Origin: Spirodela intermedia
Lineage: Eukaryota; Streptophyta; Magnoliopsida; Alismatales; Araceae
Assembly (NCBI GenBank): GCA_902729315.2
Contig: LR746277.1
Coordinates: 4,097,001-4,161,000 of the forward strand
DNA: 64,000 nucleotides
Reading direction: 5' to 3'
Part shown: positions 23,499 to 48,154 of the stretch, in pieces
How the letters are laid out: every line of letters begins with the position of its first letter
Numbering within the stretch: the first letter of the stretch is position 1
Program-made: the position numbers and the translations under genes
The notes under the pieces: generated by a model
Databases searched by the model: none
What the model saw: the letters and a program-made list of their open reading frames with translations, nothing else
Told to the model about the DNA's origin: nothing

Positions 23499-25103
23499 AT
23501 GGCCGTCGCCGCCGTCACCACGCGAGCGGCGCTCAAACTCGTCTTCTCGCCGAATAGAGGCGGCATTGAGGGCCCCTGTTCGTGCCTTTCCAATAGGCAC
23601 CTTTCGATCTGCCGCGCTCCCCACGGCCGGATCTCAAGGCAGAGAGGCGACTTCTCGGTGGCCGTCTCCTTCAATCCTTCGGGCAATTTCGACCTCTCTT
23701 TCACCGACGCGGAGGACGGTAGATAGTTATCGCTTTTTCCGTCCCTCATCCCCCCGCTCATCTTTCATCCCCTCCCAATAGAAGGAAGGAACCCTAGAAC
23801 TCATCTACTTGGAACTATCGCCTGTTCATCAATTGCGTATCCCGTCGGGATCAGGATGAAATGGAATTCATAATGTCTGGTAATGATTTACTAATGTTCG
23901 GCAGGATGTCATCATCTGCCGATGGAACTGAAGCGAGTGGATCAGTCGGAAATAGCTCGAATTATCCGTCTCCATCATCATGTATTTTGCGTCTTTCCTG
24001 AAACATGATACACGCAACAGATTTACTTCAATAGATGTTGGAAAATTGGCACGGTGATCCAGTTCTTATGAAATTAGCCCTAGAACACTGTCAGGCTGAA
24101 TGAATTTTGCGTGATCAAAATAATCCAGCATTTGTTTCCCAATATGCAACTAATCCATGATTTTTTTTCATTCATTATGCGCTCTAATCATCCTTGAAAC
24201 GCCCGATAATCGCTGAGATGGTGAAATTCTCAGAGGGCGCCGATTTCTTAATCTATCAGTGTTGATTTCTCATCCAGTATGAAATGCATAGATCGCATTT
24301 TTTGATGTGGCCTCTTTTTTTGTAAGATCGCAGGATCGACGGCATGCGGACTGATTCATCTTAGATTTGATTCAATGCTTTGAATGATAGATACTCCGAA
24401 GGTCGCTCCTCCCCCTCCTCCGACTGAAGGGCGCCTCGAGATCGTGATCGACAAGGCCGCGATTCAGAATCTCGACCTGTCTCCAGTCCATTCCATCATC
24501 CAACAAGGTAGAACCGATCTCCACTGTGCGCGCAGATTCCTTACGCCGATGGTGATTAATCCTGAAATGATCTCTGGCCATCTTCGTGGTCTCATCGCAG
24601 ATGGCTCCTCGTTTGATCCCAAGAGACTTCTCGAGAGGACCGTGGGCTTCACCATCAGCTACGAGAGAGAAGATCCTGCCGATGTGAGAGAGCTGTCAGA
24701 GTTTCCTGACGTGAGACTCTGGTTCGTCAGGCTCGATGCCTCATATCCTTGGCTCCCCGTCGTTCTCGACTGGCGATCTGGAGAGCTCGCTCGATATGCA
24801 GCAATGCTGGTTCCTCACCAGGTGAGAATCTCTACTCCCTTTCACAGATCATTCGTGGGCTGGTGACTACGCATCTGAAGATGATCAACGCTGCAGATGA
24901 GCATGCGGCTGGGCATCGTCTTCAACCCAGAAGCGCTGGAGCTATTCGTCATGAACAAGGTCTTCGTCGTGCATTCTTGGCTGGCGCAGCAGAACATTCC
25001 GAAGCCGAGGTTGAAGACGAGCGATATGGCGAGGATGCTTGGTTTTGGCGTTGGAGACGAGCTGTTCAACCTGATCGAGGAGCAGGACCTCCCTCCACCA
25101 TAG
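23499..25103 (+). CDS. CRR6: Chlororespiratory reduction 6 (CRR6), chloroplast NDH assembly factor
   Basis: CRR6 is a stromal factor needed to assemble subcomplex A of the chloroplast NDH complex, which drives cyclic electron flow around photosystem I (family knowledge). The exons are 23499-23718, 24391-24821 and 24897-25103, giving 285 residues. The first exon looks like a plastid transit peptide: rich in Ser, Arg and Ala with few acidic residues ([18 protein letters not shown]). The conserved core includes [76 protein letters not shown] and [20 protein letters not shown]. An ATG at 24388 lies before the exon 2 acceptor and is not used in this model. The gene is tandem with the SET-domain gene, about 0.8 kb apart. 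Confidence 0.92.
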
Positions 25104-25925
25104 CCTGAAGGTTCTTCACCTTTCGGATCAGATGTAGATCAGAAGCATTCATAGCAGGTGGATGCTAGACGAGGGCGGAAGATCCACCCTCTCTTATACT
25201 CCCTCTTGAGCTGAGCAGGAAGCAGAGATTCGTGATCGCTTCCAGCTCTTCTGATATTCTTCCTCCCGAGGGATGGGCTTTTTTTTCTTTTGATTTTGGG
25301 CCCATAAGACTCGGGCCCATAGGGCCATTAATGAATACTTGTGCCAGTTTATACGCTGAATATTATAATGTCTCATGGAGGGCAGCTTATTGGGCTTGTC
25401 AGCCCATTAGTTGAGCCCATTTCAGCGCAGTATGCTCGACGCTTTTTTTTCCGATGCTGTGGCTCGCCGTCCAGGGCGCGCTACGCCCATCATATCAGAA
25501 GCGTCGATCTCGTGCTGCCCGAGTGGGACCCGCAAACGGACGGTTAGGATGAGGCGTGTTAGGCACTATGCGGAAGACGGGACGACTCGCCGTCAACATC
25601 CTATCATAGGAGCATTCCCCGCCTCGAAGTACTACAACGCAAGCATCCTCTCTCTCTCTCTCTAATTCTCCGTATATTTAGACTGTCCCGTCTGAGCGAC
25701 CAGCAGCAGGGTAGCAGCGGCAGCAGAGAAGGCAGGCGGACTGCCGGCAATGGCCGCCCCAACGCCGCTCCACCCATTGGTGTTGTGAGGCGAAAATCTT
25801 TTCTTCTCAGTTCGTGACGTTGTGCTTTTCATCTTTGGCTACCTTGCAATCGGCACGCAGCAGGGGGTATTCCCTGCTTCCTCCCGGAAATTGGGACGAG
25901 ATGAGTATGGCGCGAACGATCTGAA
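25104..25925 (+). promoter_or_regulatory. Intergenic region with a TGGGCC/GGCCCA promoter cluster for the SET-domain gene
   Basis: The 3' flank of CRR6 passes into the upstream region of the next gene. Between 25273 and 25420 there are at least five TGGGCY/RGCCCA elements (TGGGCT 25274, TGGGCCCAT 25298, CGGGCCCAT 25312, TGGGCT 25391, AGCCCAT 25401, AGCCCAT 25414). A short (CT)n tract is at about 25648-25664. This looks like a site II-type promoter about 500-650 bases before the ATG. No coding sequence is supported. Confidence 0.5.
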
Positions 25926-39505
<13,580 letters not shown>

Positions 39506-40256
39506 GCCGAGAGGACGACGATGCCCCACGAGCATCTCACGGGAATCAGATTCCCCTGGTGTAAAATTTTGCCCTTTTGGATGAACCGCTAAGCTAGTGT
39601 ACACAGGAAAAAAAAAAAAAAAGGAAGCGCCAGACCTTGTGGAGGCCGTACATCTACTCTGTTATGCCCTTTTCGGCAGTATCAGTGTTTTCAATAATGG
39701 GTTGGGCGCAGCCTCTAGAGAGAGAGAGGAGAGAGGAGAGAGGAGAGAGAGAGAGATGATAGGGACTGGGTCTAGTTCTGAGCTATTATAGTTCATCTGG
39801 GTCTCTATCCAGCGCATGCATTGATATCAGATTCCATTCCCTGTTCTCGTTATCTCCTGTTCAATCGTAATCAACGCCGAAGAGCCCATCTGAGAGCGAT
39901 TTGCGTACGTGACCGGACGACTGACCGTGCAACGAGAGCTCTAAAGACTGACGTGAACTGCTGTGCCGGGCGCCGGATCACGACGGATTAGCTCCCACCA
40001 TTAATGCCCGAATTCTTTAACACAATTTAATGATATATGCCGCAACTAAGAAAGCTCCAAGGTTTTGAAACCCTTCGGGAAGGCTCCCTCTGGCGTCCGT
40101 ACACATCCTCCCTCCATAAGAACGATATATAAAAGATCACTTAAACTAGTACAAATATAATGCTCTCATTTTATATACTCAGTGTGATTAAAAAGGGTAC
40201 TAGAAAGCAATTATTTGGTCTTTCTGTGGAGAAGGGGTCCAGCCGGTGATGGCTTC
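39506..40256. other. Region between the convergent SET and HPAT genes
   Basis: This is 3' flank of both genes. It holds an A-run at 39607-39622 and an AGAGAG/GAGGAG purine tract at about 39716-39757. No gene is recognised. The real polyadenylation sites cannot be fixed. Confidence 0.45.
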
Positions 40257-40387
40257 TCAGGTTCCCCAGTTGGGGATGTTAGCCGTCGCTTCATTCACCA
40301 TCTTCACCAGGGTCACCTGTAAACAGCAGGACGAAAGAATTAAACCAGTGGGAATGACAGTGAACTCTCACAAGACCAATATCTTCT

Positions 40388-40426
<39 letters not shown>

Positions 40427-43341
40427 ACAAGGTAAACCATGTGTTCAAGAAAGAAATAGATATCTAAGTTTTTGGGTCACCTTATGAATATCACTGTTCA
40501 ATCTTAAAGCCCAAGCCCTGTTCAATATCAAGAGGGGTTGCAGGCTTTACATCGTTGGTGGGCTGTCCTAATCGAAGTAATGAAAGAATATTTATTGTCA
40601 ATTGGTCAGCTGAGTCTCCAACAAGATCAGCAAGAATCCCACATCTTTATCGTCAACAAAACTTACACCTCGGTGAGAGTGAAGAGCCACACGGTTGTAA
40701 ACAAGACGGGTGTGGCTTTTAACCTAATATTTCTTTGACTTGGATGATCCAAGTCAAAGAAATTGCAGGGAGGGTAAAGATGCTGATTTAACAAGCTCAA
40801 AATGGCCATATTTCAACTTTCACCAATAAGAAGAAATGAACCAAAAAAGGAATGGTAGGATAAATCATTGCATTAGTAGTAAACTAGAAAGACGCTTCAA
40901 TCCCATAACGTACCACACTTTCTGGAACACCCTTAGGAGGCAGTGGGAGATTCCTCGGGGGCGGCATATGTTCAAAGGATCTCTTATCAAATCTCCATTC
41001 CCCATTTCTCCCGTATGTTGATTTGCCCTGGCATTGATTGAATGTCGCAAGCAATCGTAAACATTCAGACACAGATGAGTAGAGGCATATCTGATGGCCG
41101 GGGTAAACATGTGCAATAGATACAAAATTTTGACATATTGACCAAGGGACGAGGTACCTTCATATCAAAGTCACAGCCGTAAGTGTAATGAATAATGAAC
41201 GACTTCCCAATTTCTAAATCCCAAGGCGGCTTCAGCAACCAAAAGGGGAGTATTGTAAGTTATATGATAAAATATGGAGGGTGATTAGTAAAAGGAGAGA
41301 GAAAAGAGAAGCACCTGGATCATAAAATCCTTGCGCAAAATGTTCTCAACACCATGAAGAGCAGAAGCAACAGCATAAGCATACCTTTAGATATTAGCAC
41401 AACTGTCAGAGGACTCTCATTCTAAAGTGTATTAACAAGAAACTGAGGGAAGATGGGTAGTCCCTCACATCTCAAGCACCCAGCCAAAAGCTTTATCTGC
41501 TTCTGGGTCCTTCTTCATGGCCAAAGAGACATTCATCCAGGTAGGGGCGATCTTCTCCAGAGATGCCTGGATAAATTTGAAGAAACAACTATGAATACAT
41601 GTGACAATAATACCGAGTGCCGAAAATCTTTCTTTTAAATCGTTTGCTTAAGAATACCTTGTTGATAATGACAGGGGAGTTCCCAATGGGATCAATGCTT
41701 GTGATTGGACCTTTGTTAACAGGGAAGAATTTCCTCAGCGTTGACTCGTACTTTGTGGGTTCAATGTAGAAAAACGGAAATGCAGCTCCAAGACCATCTT
41801 TTGACAGGTTTGGTATAGGTCTAACAATAATATGGTCAGGCTCTGCCATTAAGATGTAGCTGCACAGTACAATAGGAGTTAACTTCCGTCAGACAAAAAG
41901 GGCACGGAAAGACTACAAAGGCTTTATCGTCTCTGAATCATCAATGATGAAGTTTTTCTTACTCTTCTGGAATATCTGCCTTCTCAAGCCACTGGACAAA
42001 TGCCCAAGGTCTGTTGAGAACAATGTAACCCTGAAATTGCGCAAATACGTCTATCGTAAGTGATCTAAAGAATAGGGGGTGTTGTCTCCAAACATAAGCA
42101 GGCTAAGAAATATACACAGAGAATCTCGATATGAAGGAGACATTTACATATCTGACTTAATTCCTTCACTATAAAAATGATTCGAGTAACAGTTCATATG
42201 AAGGGAAAGCAGTTCAATTTTAGTCTTTCAAGGATTCACAAATGAGCCTAAATGATTAGAATCTTGGAGCTAGACCTTCATTTGTTTCACCCTCAATTCT
42301 GCTCGTTAAGAGCCAGACGAGCTCTAAATAAGAGACTTGCTATATGGGAAAATTCTTTCATTAGATAAATGTAAGAACAAATCGCATCAAGTTCACGGGA
42401 CCTGACCCACTCCTTAAGGAGAGAATCGGCGATGAACATGGTGCATTCATTCTGGTGAAAGCCAGGATGCATAGTCAACGGCCTTCTATTGACGAGTCTA
42501 GCACAGATGTTTGCACAAGGGCGTAGACCTGATTTTTATGGCAAATATGGATAGTACTCCGTGAAATGCTACGTAAATTTGGACATATATGGTTTCACTA
42601 GCTGCCTTTGTCTGAGCCAAATGCCCTGCATCAGCAGACATAGTTTATGCAGAACTTTGCGACCCAGTGAGCGGAAACAGTTGAAGAAGGCAAGCTTTTT
42701 CTCTTAGATAAAAGCAAGAACCGCTTGTTCAGGCCCCCATCAATTCCATTGTGTTTCGATCCTGCGACTGTACTCCCCAGGCGGAGTGTTTCACGCGCAG
42801 ACCCATTCTTCCAAACGACCGGACCCATCAGGGCCTGGCCTGGCTTGTTCCTTATATTGTTGGTCGACGCTTAGAAATAATTGAGAAAGAAAATTACTAA
42901 GAAGCATAGTACCTGATCCATTCCCGAGGGAAGAGGCTTGGCGATGAAGGTGGGAATCTCGTTCATGTACTTGTCGGGCTTCCCTGTGTGCAGGATCCTG
43001 GTGAATCCGCCCATGTCAGAACCCGGCTGGTTCTGGAACTTCTTGAACCAGTAGTACATAATCCGGGACTGCCATGTGTTGTACACAGAGTCGGACGCCG
43101 TGACCGCCGTGTGGAAGAGCCGCTTCCGCCGATCCCCCTCGCTGGATTTCGACCGATCGGACGGCATCTCAAGGACGGGGTCAACGTAACGGGCTCCCGA
43201 GATGGTGGAGGGTTCAATCAACGTCCCGGGACCTGGGAACCCGGGCTTGAGCGGCGCGGTGGAGGACACCAGGATGTTGTAGGTGATGAGCGCGGCAGAT
43301 ATCGTGATTAGCAGCGAATAGAAGAACCCTTCGCACCCCAT
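40257..43341 (-). CDS. HPAT: Hydroxyproline O-arabinosyltransferase (HPAT/RDN1 family)
   Basis: The enzyme adds the first arabinose to hydroxyproline in secreted peptides (CLE type) and extensins, in the Golgi. Eight exons: 43341-42913, 42030-41963, 41859-41658, 41566-41469, 41384-41315, 41229-41158, 41027-40914 and 40316-40257. They close in frame to give 370 residues, the usual family length. Residues 5-25 form a type II signal anchor (FFYSLLITISAALITYNIL). Conserved blocks include YNTWQSRIMYYWFKKFQ, MGGFTRILHTGKPDKYMNEI, GYIVLNRPWAFVQWL, YILMAEPDHIIVRPIPNL, PVIINK, PTWMNVSLAMKKDPEADKAF, FIIHYTYGCDFDMK, NGEWRFDKRSF and the C-terminus VNEATANIPNWGT. Which paralog it is (HPAT1, 2 or 3) is not decided. 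It is head-to-head with the F-box/LRR gene. Confidence 0.96.
40685..40763. repeat. Two neighbouring hairpins in the last HPAT intron
   Basis: The first hairpin has 8-bp arms (AGCCACAC at 40685-40692 with GTGTGGCT at 40710-40717). The second is a perfect 16-bp inverted repeat, 40729-40744 with 40748-40763, around a 3-base loop. A (GA)n tract at 40391-40422 lies in the same intron (40317-40913). Confidence 0.9.
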
Positions 43342-44931
43342 CTCTCCCCCTCACCTTGTCTCCCTCCTCCTACTGCATCCGGGGAAAATCGCAGAACAGG
43401 CAGTGGCGAGTCTCCGCACGACGCTTTTAGATCTCCGGCCGGGGTTTGAGGGCGACTTATTCCAGCTCTGGAGAGGCGCAGTAATTTCTCTTACTCCGTA
43501 AGTCCCCCTTTCCCTAGCTTACCTTAGAGATTTTGTGCATCCGCCAAGGGTTGACTATTATTCATCACGCCAACCACCCCGCACGGCAACTGGATCCCAC
43601 CGTATCAACATCGGATGTCAGAAAAATAAAACAGATCAAAATCCAAGCCTTCAACCCTCGTCCCCTCCCCTCCCCCCCGAGCTGAACTCATGCTCACCCT
43701 CCCATACCTAACCAGAGAAAAAAGAAAAGCAATCGCGGAGAAGGCAGAGTGGGCGTTCTACAATCCGCCATTAAACCTGATCTTTTATCTTTCCGTATCG
43801 AAGTCCAAGGAAGGGAAGCTGTGTGTTGGGTCCCCTCCGGCGACGTCTCCACCGGCGATGCCTTCCTCCGGCGACAGCAGCCCAGGCGCCGGCGATCTCT
43901 CCTCTTCTGAGAGCTCCAACTTCTGTGAGATGAACAGAGCAATGCGGAGACCATTCATCCACGATAGTTGACGATTCCACCTGAACTCGGCTCCGCCCAT
44001 CACGAGTCGACTCAGTTCCCCCACTCGCCCAAATGGAGCTCATATGGGCGGCAGGGAAGGCTCAGTAGCCCATTCGGTTCAATGTCCAAAGCCCATGTTC
44101 ATTAGTGGGCCGTGTCCAAATAGTATTTTATCTTTAATACCTTATAAATTATGTATGAAATATAATATCCATTTTTTATCAATATTATCTGCATACTGCC
44201 ACAAGGTAGCTAATTCCAGCGTTTTGTCAGGACTAGATAATAAAAATCCCCATAAAAAAAAAAATCTATCACCGTCCTCGGATTTTTTTTGTCCACGTGG
44301 TCACCGGACTGTCCGCTTCTCCTTCTCGTCAACTGTTCTTGCCAGAGGAGAGCGTGGAGGGGGAAGAACAGCAGACTGCCGTCCGTCGAGATCCCCAAGC
44401 TTGGGGGAGAAGGTGCAGAATCGCACCAGCGCTACTGCTTTTTCTTCGTCTGCTCCTCCCTCCTGTGAGTATCCCTTCGTTGGTCGATCTTCTCGTTTTT
44501 GTCCATGATTTAGGGCTCCTTTTTCGATTAGAAGTACAGAGCTCTTTTTCAGAAAGCGGAAATTCTCGTGATCTTTCCTGCATTTTGCTGGAAAGAAACT
44601 TCCGATTGGGGGAGCCAAGGAGATCTATTTCTGATCTGAATGACTACTTTTTTTACGAATACTCTTCGCCGATTACGATGGTTTCGGCTCCAGAGTTTTT
44701 CTCTCTTGTGCAGATTTTGATCGAGGACCTTGGGAGAGAGCGGTTCCTGCGAGTGATTCTATTCAGGACCGATTTGCGTAATCGCGTGGATCGAGCCACG
44801 CTGAGGACTATTGCCTCTGGTTATCATCGGATTTTAGTTAATACTGTTCACGTTTCGTTTTGCGACTGATCAGCTAGTGATTGGACGGGAGGATTTTACG
44901 TTTAGGCGCCGAAGAAATTAGCCTTTGCTCG
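43342..44931. promoter_or_regulatory. Shared upstream region between HPAT (minus) and F-box/LRR (plus)
   Basis: No supported coding sequence; frames at 43690-44043 are unrecognised. A cluster of TGGGC/GCCCA elements at 44043-44112 (TGGGCG, AGCCCATT, AGCCCATG, TGGGCCG) resembles a site II-type promoter. The stretch from about 44290 to 44930 is pyrimidine-rich at first and is probably the F-box gene leader, perhaps with a leader intron starting at CTGTGAGTAT (about 44462); this is only an inference. Confidence 0.45.
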
Positions 44932-46350
44932 ATGGATGATCTTCCGTTGTCGATTCTCGCCGAGATTCTGAAGAGGATCGGCGATACTGGGGACAGGAAC
45001 TCCGCGTCCCTCGTCTGTAAACGATTCCACTCGGCCGAGGGGGACCAAAGAGGATCCCTACGAGTCGGCTGCGGGCTCCACCCGGCGACCGAAGCATTGA
45101 ATCTGCTCTGCATACGCTTCCCAAGTCTGCGGAGTCTGGAAATCAGCTACTCCGGTTGGATATCCAATCTGGGGAAGCAATTGGACGACAATGGCCTGCT
45201 CGTCCTCGCCTCTCGCTGCCCCTGTCTAGAGGACCTAACCCTAAGCTTCTGCTCCTTCATCACGGACTCAGGGCTAGGTCACCTGTCCTCCTGTGGGAAT
45301 CTCAGATCCCTGAAGCTGAATTTCGCCCCCTCCACCAGCTCCAACGGGTTGCTGTCTGTCGTCGTCGGCTGCAAGAATCTCTCCAAGCTCCACCTCTTGC
45401 GATGCATGAAGGTGAGGAGCTCAGAGTGGCTGGAGTACCTCGGCAAGTTTGGGGTTCTGGAGGACCTCACGGTGAAGAACTGCAAGGCCATCGGCGAGGC
45501 CGAGGTGATGAGATTAGGGTTTGGTTGGCGCATACTCCGGCGCCTGGAGCTCGAGATCGATTCGAGCTACCGAGACTTCAAGGCCCACCATCGATCCTCG
45601 GCCTCTGGAGATTTCCCTCGTCAGCATCCTCCCTGCGACGCTCTGGAGGAACTCCGCTTGGTGAACTGCATATTTGCGCAGGGAGGGCTCTCCTCCGTGC
45701 TGGGGAGCTGCCGGAGGTTGAAGAAGCTCTCCTTGGACAGGTGCTACAGCCTGAGGAACTCCGACATGATCTCCATGGCTCTCAACTCCGGCAACCTGAG
45801 AAGCATCTCCCTCCGGCTTCCGTCTCACTTCGTCGAGCCCGGAACGGTCAACATCTACCCATCTCAGATGACTGACGAGAGCCTGAGAGCATTGGCCCAC
45901 CATTGCCTATCGCTCGAAGAGGTCGATGTATGTTTCTCGGACCTTGACTCCCCCTCCGCCCCGTGCTGCTTCTCCCTGAGCGGCCTTCTCGCCGTCCTCC
46001 ATTGCTGCCCGGTCCGCTCTCTGGTGCTCGAACGGGCTCATATCTTCGGCGACGTGGGGATGGAGGCTCTGTGTTCTTCTTCTTCTTCTTCCTCCTCTCT
46101 GGAGAAGCTGGAGCTCATCAGATGCCAGGAGGTCAGCGACGAGGGCTTGCGGCTGCTGGCGGTCTTCCCTCGCCTGAACTGCGTGACTCTCCGCAAGTGC
46201 TTGGGCGTTACGGACTACGGGCTTCAGCCACTTCTGGGTCTGAAGAAACTGGAGACTTTAATGGTGGAGGACTGCCCTCGGATCTCCGAGAAGGCTGTGC
46301 GAGCGGCTGCCAGGTCTGCATCTTACGCCCAGGACCTGTCATGGCTATAG
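44932..46350 (+). CDS. F-box/leucine-rich-repeat protein
   Basis: F-box/LRR proteins are substrate receptors of SCF ubiquitin ligases; the F-box binds SKP1 and the LRRs bind the target. One exon encodes 472 residues. The F-box is at the very N-terminus (MDDLPLSILAEILKRIGDTG, then SLVCKRF). It is followed by repeated LRR units of about 25 residues typical of the Cys-containing type (CPCLEDLTLSFCSFITDSGL, CKNLSKLHLLRC, LEELRLVNC, LEKLELIRCQEVSDEGL, LNCVTLRKCLGVTDYGL, LETLMVEDCPRISEKAV). The start is the ATG at 44932; the frame is open further to 44881 but begins there with TTG. A run of eight serines (from TCT/TCC codons, about 46075-46098) sits between two LRRs. No substrate can be named. It resembles FBL14-type proteins, but I do not assign a symbol. 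Confidence 0.9.
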   Translation: MDDLPLSILAEILKRIGDTGDRNSASLVCKRFHSAEGDQRGSLRVGCGLHPATEALNLLCIRFPSLRSLEISYSGWISNLGKQLDDNGLLVLASRCPCLEDLTLSFCSFITDSGLGHLSSCGNLRSLKLNFAPSTSSNGLLSVVVGCKNLSKLHLLRCMKVRSSEWLEYLGKFGVLEDLTVKNCKAIGEAEVMRLGFGWRILRRLELEIDSSYRDFKAHHRSSASGDFPRQHPPCDALEELRLVNCIFAQGGLSSVLGSCRRLKKLSLDRCYSLRNSDMISMALNSGNLRSISLRLPSHFVEPGTVNIYPSQMTDESLRALAHHCLSLEEVDVCFSDLDSPSAPCCFSLSGLLAVLHCCPVRSLVLERAHIFGDVGMEALCSSSSSSSSLEKLELIRCQEVSDEGLRLLAVFPRLNCVTLRKCLGVTDYGLQPLLGLKKLETLMVEDCPRISEKAVRAAARSASYAQDLSWL

Positions 46351-46439
46351 TGCATTCAGATGTAACTATATCCAGTCTTACTGGAAGAGAGAGAAAGCCA
46401 GGCTATGTCAAGTGCAAGTATCCTCGGAAGTGATACGCA

Positions 46440-46722
46440 GAGTTAGTGAGTGAGTCGGAGAGAGAGAGAGTAAGTCAAATGAAATAATAGAAAGTGAAAC
46501 ACAGAGGGAGAGGGGAGAGAGAGAGAGTAAGTCAAATACAAGTATCGAAAGTCAAACATAGACGGAGAGGGGGGAGAGAGATAGAATAGGTCAAATACAA
46601 GAATACAAATTGAAACACGGAGTGAGAAAGGGAGAGGAGAGAGAGAGAGAGAGAGAATAAGTCAAATACAAGTATAGAAAGTTAAACACATAGTGAGATA
46701 GGGAGTGGGGAGAGAGAGAGAT
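46440..46722. repeat. Purine-rich minisatellite, about four to five units of 57-72 bp
   Basis: Units repeat the order GAGAGAGAGAGTAAGTCAAAT, then ACAAGTAT..GAAAGT, then CAAACA or GAAACACAGA. Four TAAGTCAAAT/TAGGTCAAAT cores occur at about 46471, 46529, 46588 and 46661, and a partial fifth unit ends at about 46722. It lies just 3' of the F-box/LRR stop codon, so it may be in its 3' UTR. Confidence 0.88.
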
Positions 46723-46869
46723 GTTTGTTGTTCATGAGAAGGCATTATTCTGAATTTTTATATCTCGCTTCATCAGTTTCGATAATTCTAATTCTAAATT
46801 GACCCACAACTTTTACGTAGTGATATTTATGTGGGTTGATGGACTACCAAACATCTTCAATAATTCAAT

Positions 46870-46873
<4 letters not shown>

Positions 46874-46918
<45 letters not shown>

Positions 46919-46980
46919 ACACACACACACACACACACTGTTGACTTTTGTCACTGTGTCGACATGGGGGGGGGGGGGGG
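46874..46980. repeat. Compound microsatellite (CT)n-(CA)n and a 15-G run
   Basis: A (CT)n tract (46874-46916) is directly followed by (CA)n (46918-46938), and 27 bases later by a run of 15 G (46966-46980) followed by CCC. Confidence 0.97.
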
Positions 46981-47194
46981 CCCTTTGAGAGATCCAAACA
47001 GATAGTTGGTAGGTCTATCCATCGTCACAGATCCGAACGTACTGTTCCTGCATGATTTCACCCAAGTCGCATGATCTCCTAAACGCAGCCGATTATGATG
47101 CTTAATCTCGATTATATTATCATAATCGTAATAAACAGGTTTATTTCGGGAAAATAAAACTTCATGGGTATTGAGTAAGTGCCTCTGTTCAAGC

Positions 47195-47620
47195 CACCAA
47201 AGAAGGCTGTAGATTGACTTCTGGTGCCAAATGGTCAACTGGTGCTCCTAATTAAAATGCTAAAAAAAGTAATCACAACTACTCTATACTGTTCGTTCTC
47301 ATTTGGATTATTTGTCTCATTAATTAATTAGTTATGCTTAAATTATCTACACCAAAAAGGGGTCTAGATTGACTACTGATGCCAAAGGGTCAACTGGCTC
47401 CTAATTAAAATGCTAAATAAATAATTAAAAATAGTTTATACTGTTCAACCTCGTTGGGATTATTTATATTATTAATTAATTATACTTAAATATCGACACC
47501 AAAGAAGTGTGTAGATTGACTACATGCCAAATGGTCAACTGGTGCTCCTAATTAAAGTGCTAAAAATAGTAATTAAGGATATTTATATTATTAACTCTAA
47601 TTAGGATTAATTAGTTATGC
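47195..47620. repeat. Tandem repeat of about 147-155 bp, nearly three copies
   Basis: Three copies begin with CACCAAAGAAG-like sequence at about 47195, 47350 and 47497. Each carries TAGATTGACT, GCCAAA.GGTCAACTGG, CTCCTAATTAAA.TGCTAAA and an ATTAATTAATTA-type end. Copy 3 is shorter. Confidence 0.9.
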
Positions 47621-48154
47621 ACCCCTATGTCCTTGGCCATCATTAATTTCTTCAATCGCAATGGAAAAATGCACGAATACCTTACACTTAATCTATATCT
47701 TTCTCTCTCCCCGACTTCGAGTGCAGTAGTCATCTTGTTTCCATTTAAACTAGTTGCCTCTTGAGAGGAAGATGGATAAGGGGTATTTGTGGGAATAATC
47801 GTTCTTTTAGGCCAGATAATTAAAGTCAATGATCGTTTGACTGATTCTTGAAACTGTTAGTTCTAATAGTCAACGGAATGCATGGTTACCCTCTTCTTTT
47901 TCGTTTCCATGACCAATGCTCCCCGAGATTTCGACCTATAATAATTAATTTAATTTTAATTAGATGAATTAATTAATTAATTAATTAATTAAACCCACAT
48001 AACCCCCTCCCCCCATTTGTGTCTGTGGTTGGAGGAGACGCAGGTCCTTGCTTCACCCTCTCCTCCCTCAGGATTCGCCGGGCAGGTGGGATCGGCGTAG
48101 GGAAGGGAGTCCACTGAGATACTGAGAAGGGAAGCCCCACAAATACGAAGAAAT

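Larger units (their letters stand above)
46351..48154. other. Repeat-rich intergenic region between the F-box/LRR and RING-H2 genes
   Basis: This 1.8-kb stretch is filled largely by the minisatellite, the compound microsatellite and the 150-bp tandem repeat listed separately, plus an (ATTA)n tract at about 47963-47990. No gene is supported. The last 150 bases are presumed leader of the RING-H2 gene. Confidence 0.6.

Noticed and set aside
44881-44931. Longer N-terminus for the F-box/LRR protein
   Set aside because: The frame is open but begins with TTG, not ATG. The first ATG (44932) opens directly into the F-box.
45156-45875. 239-codon frame inside the F-box/LRR gene
   Set aside because: It overlaps LRR coding sequence in another frame, lacks any family pattern and is rich in Arg/Pro/Leu as expected for a shadow.
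46440-47620. Regularly spaced repeats that could suggest a CRISPR array
   Set aside because: Units are adjoining tandem repeats without unique spacers, in a plant nuclear genome.
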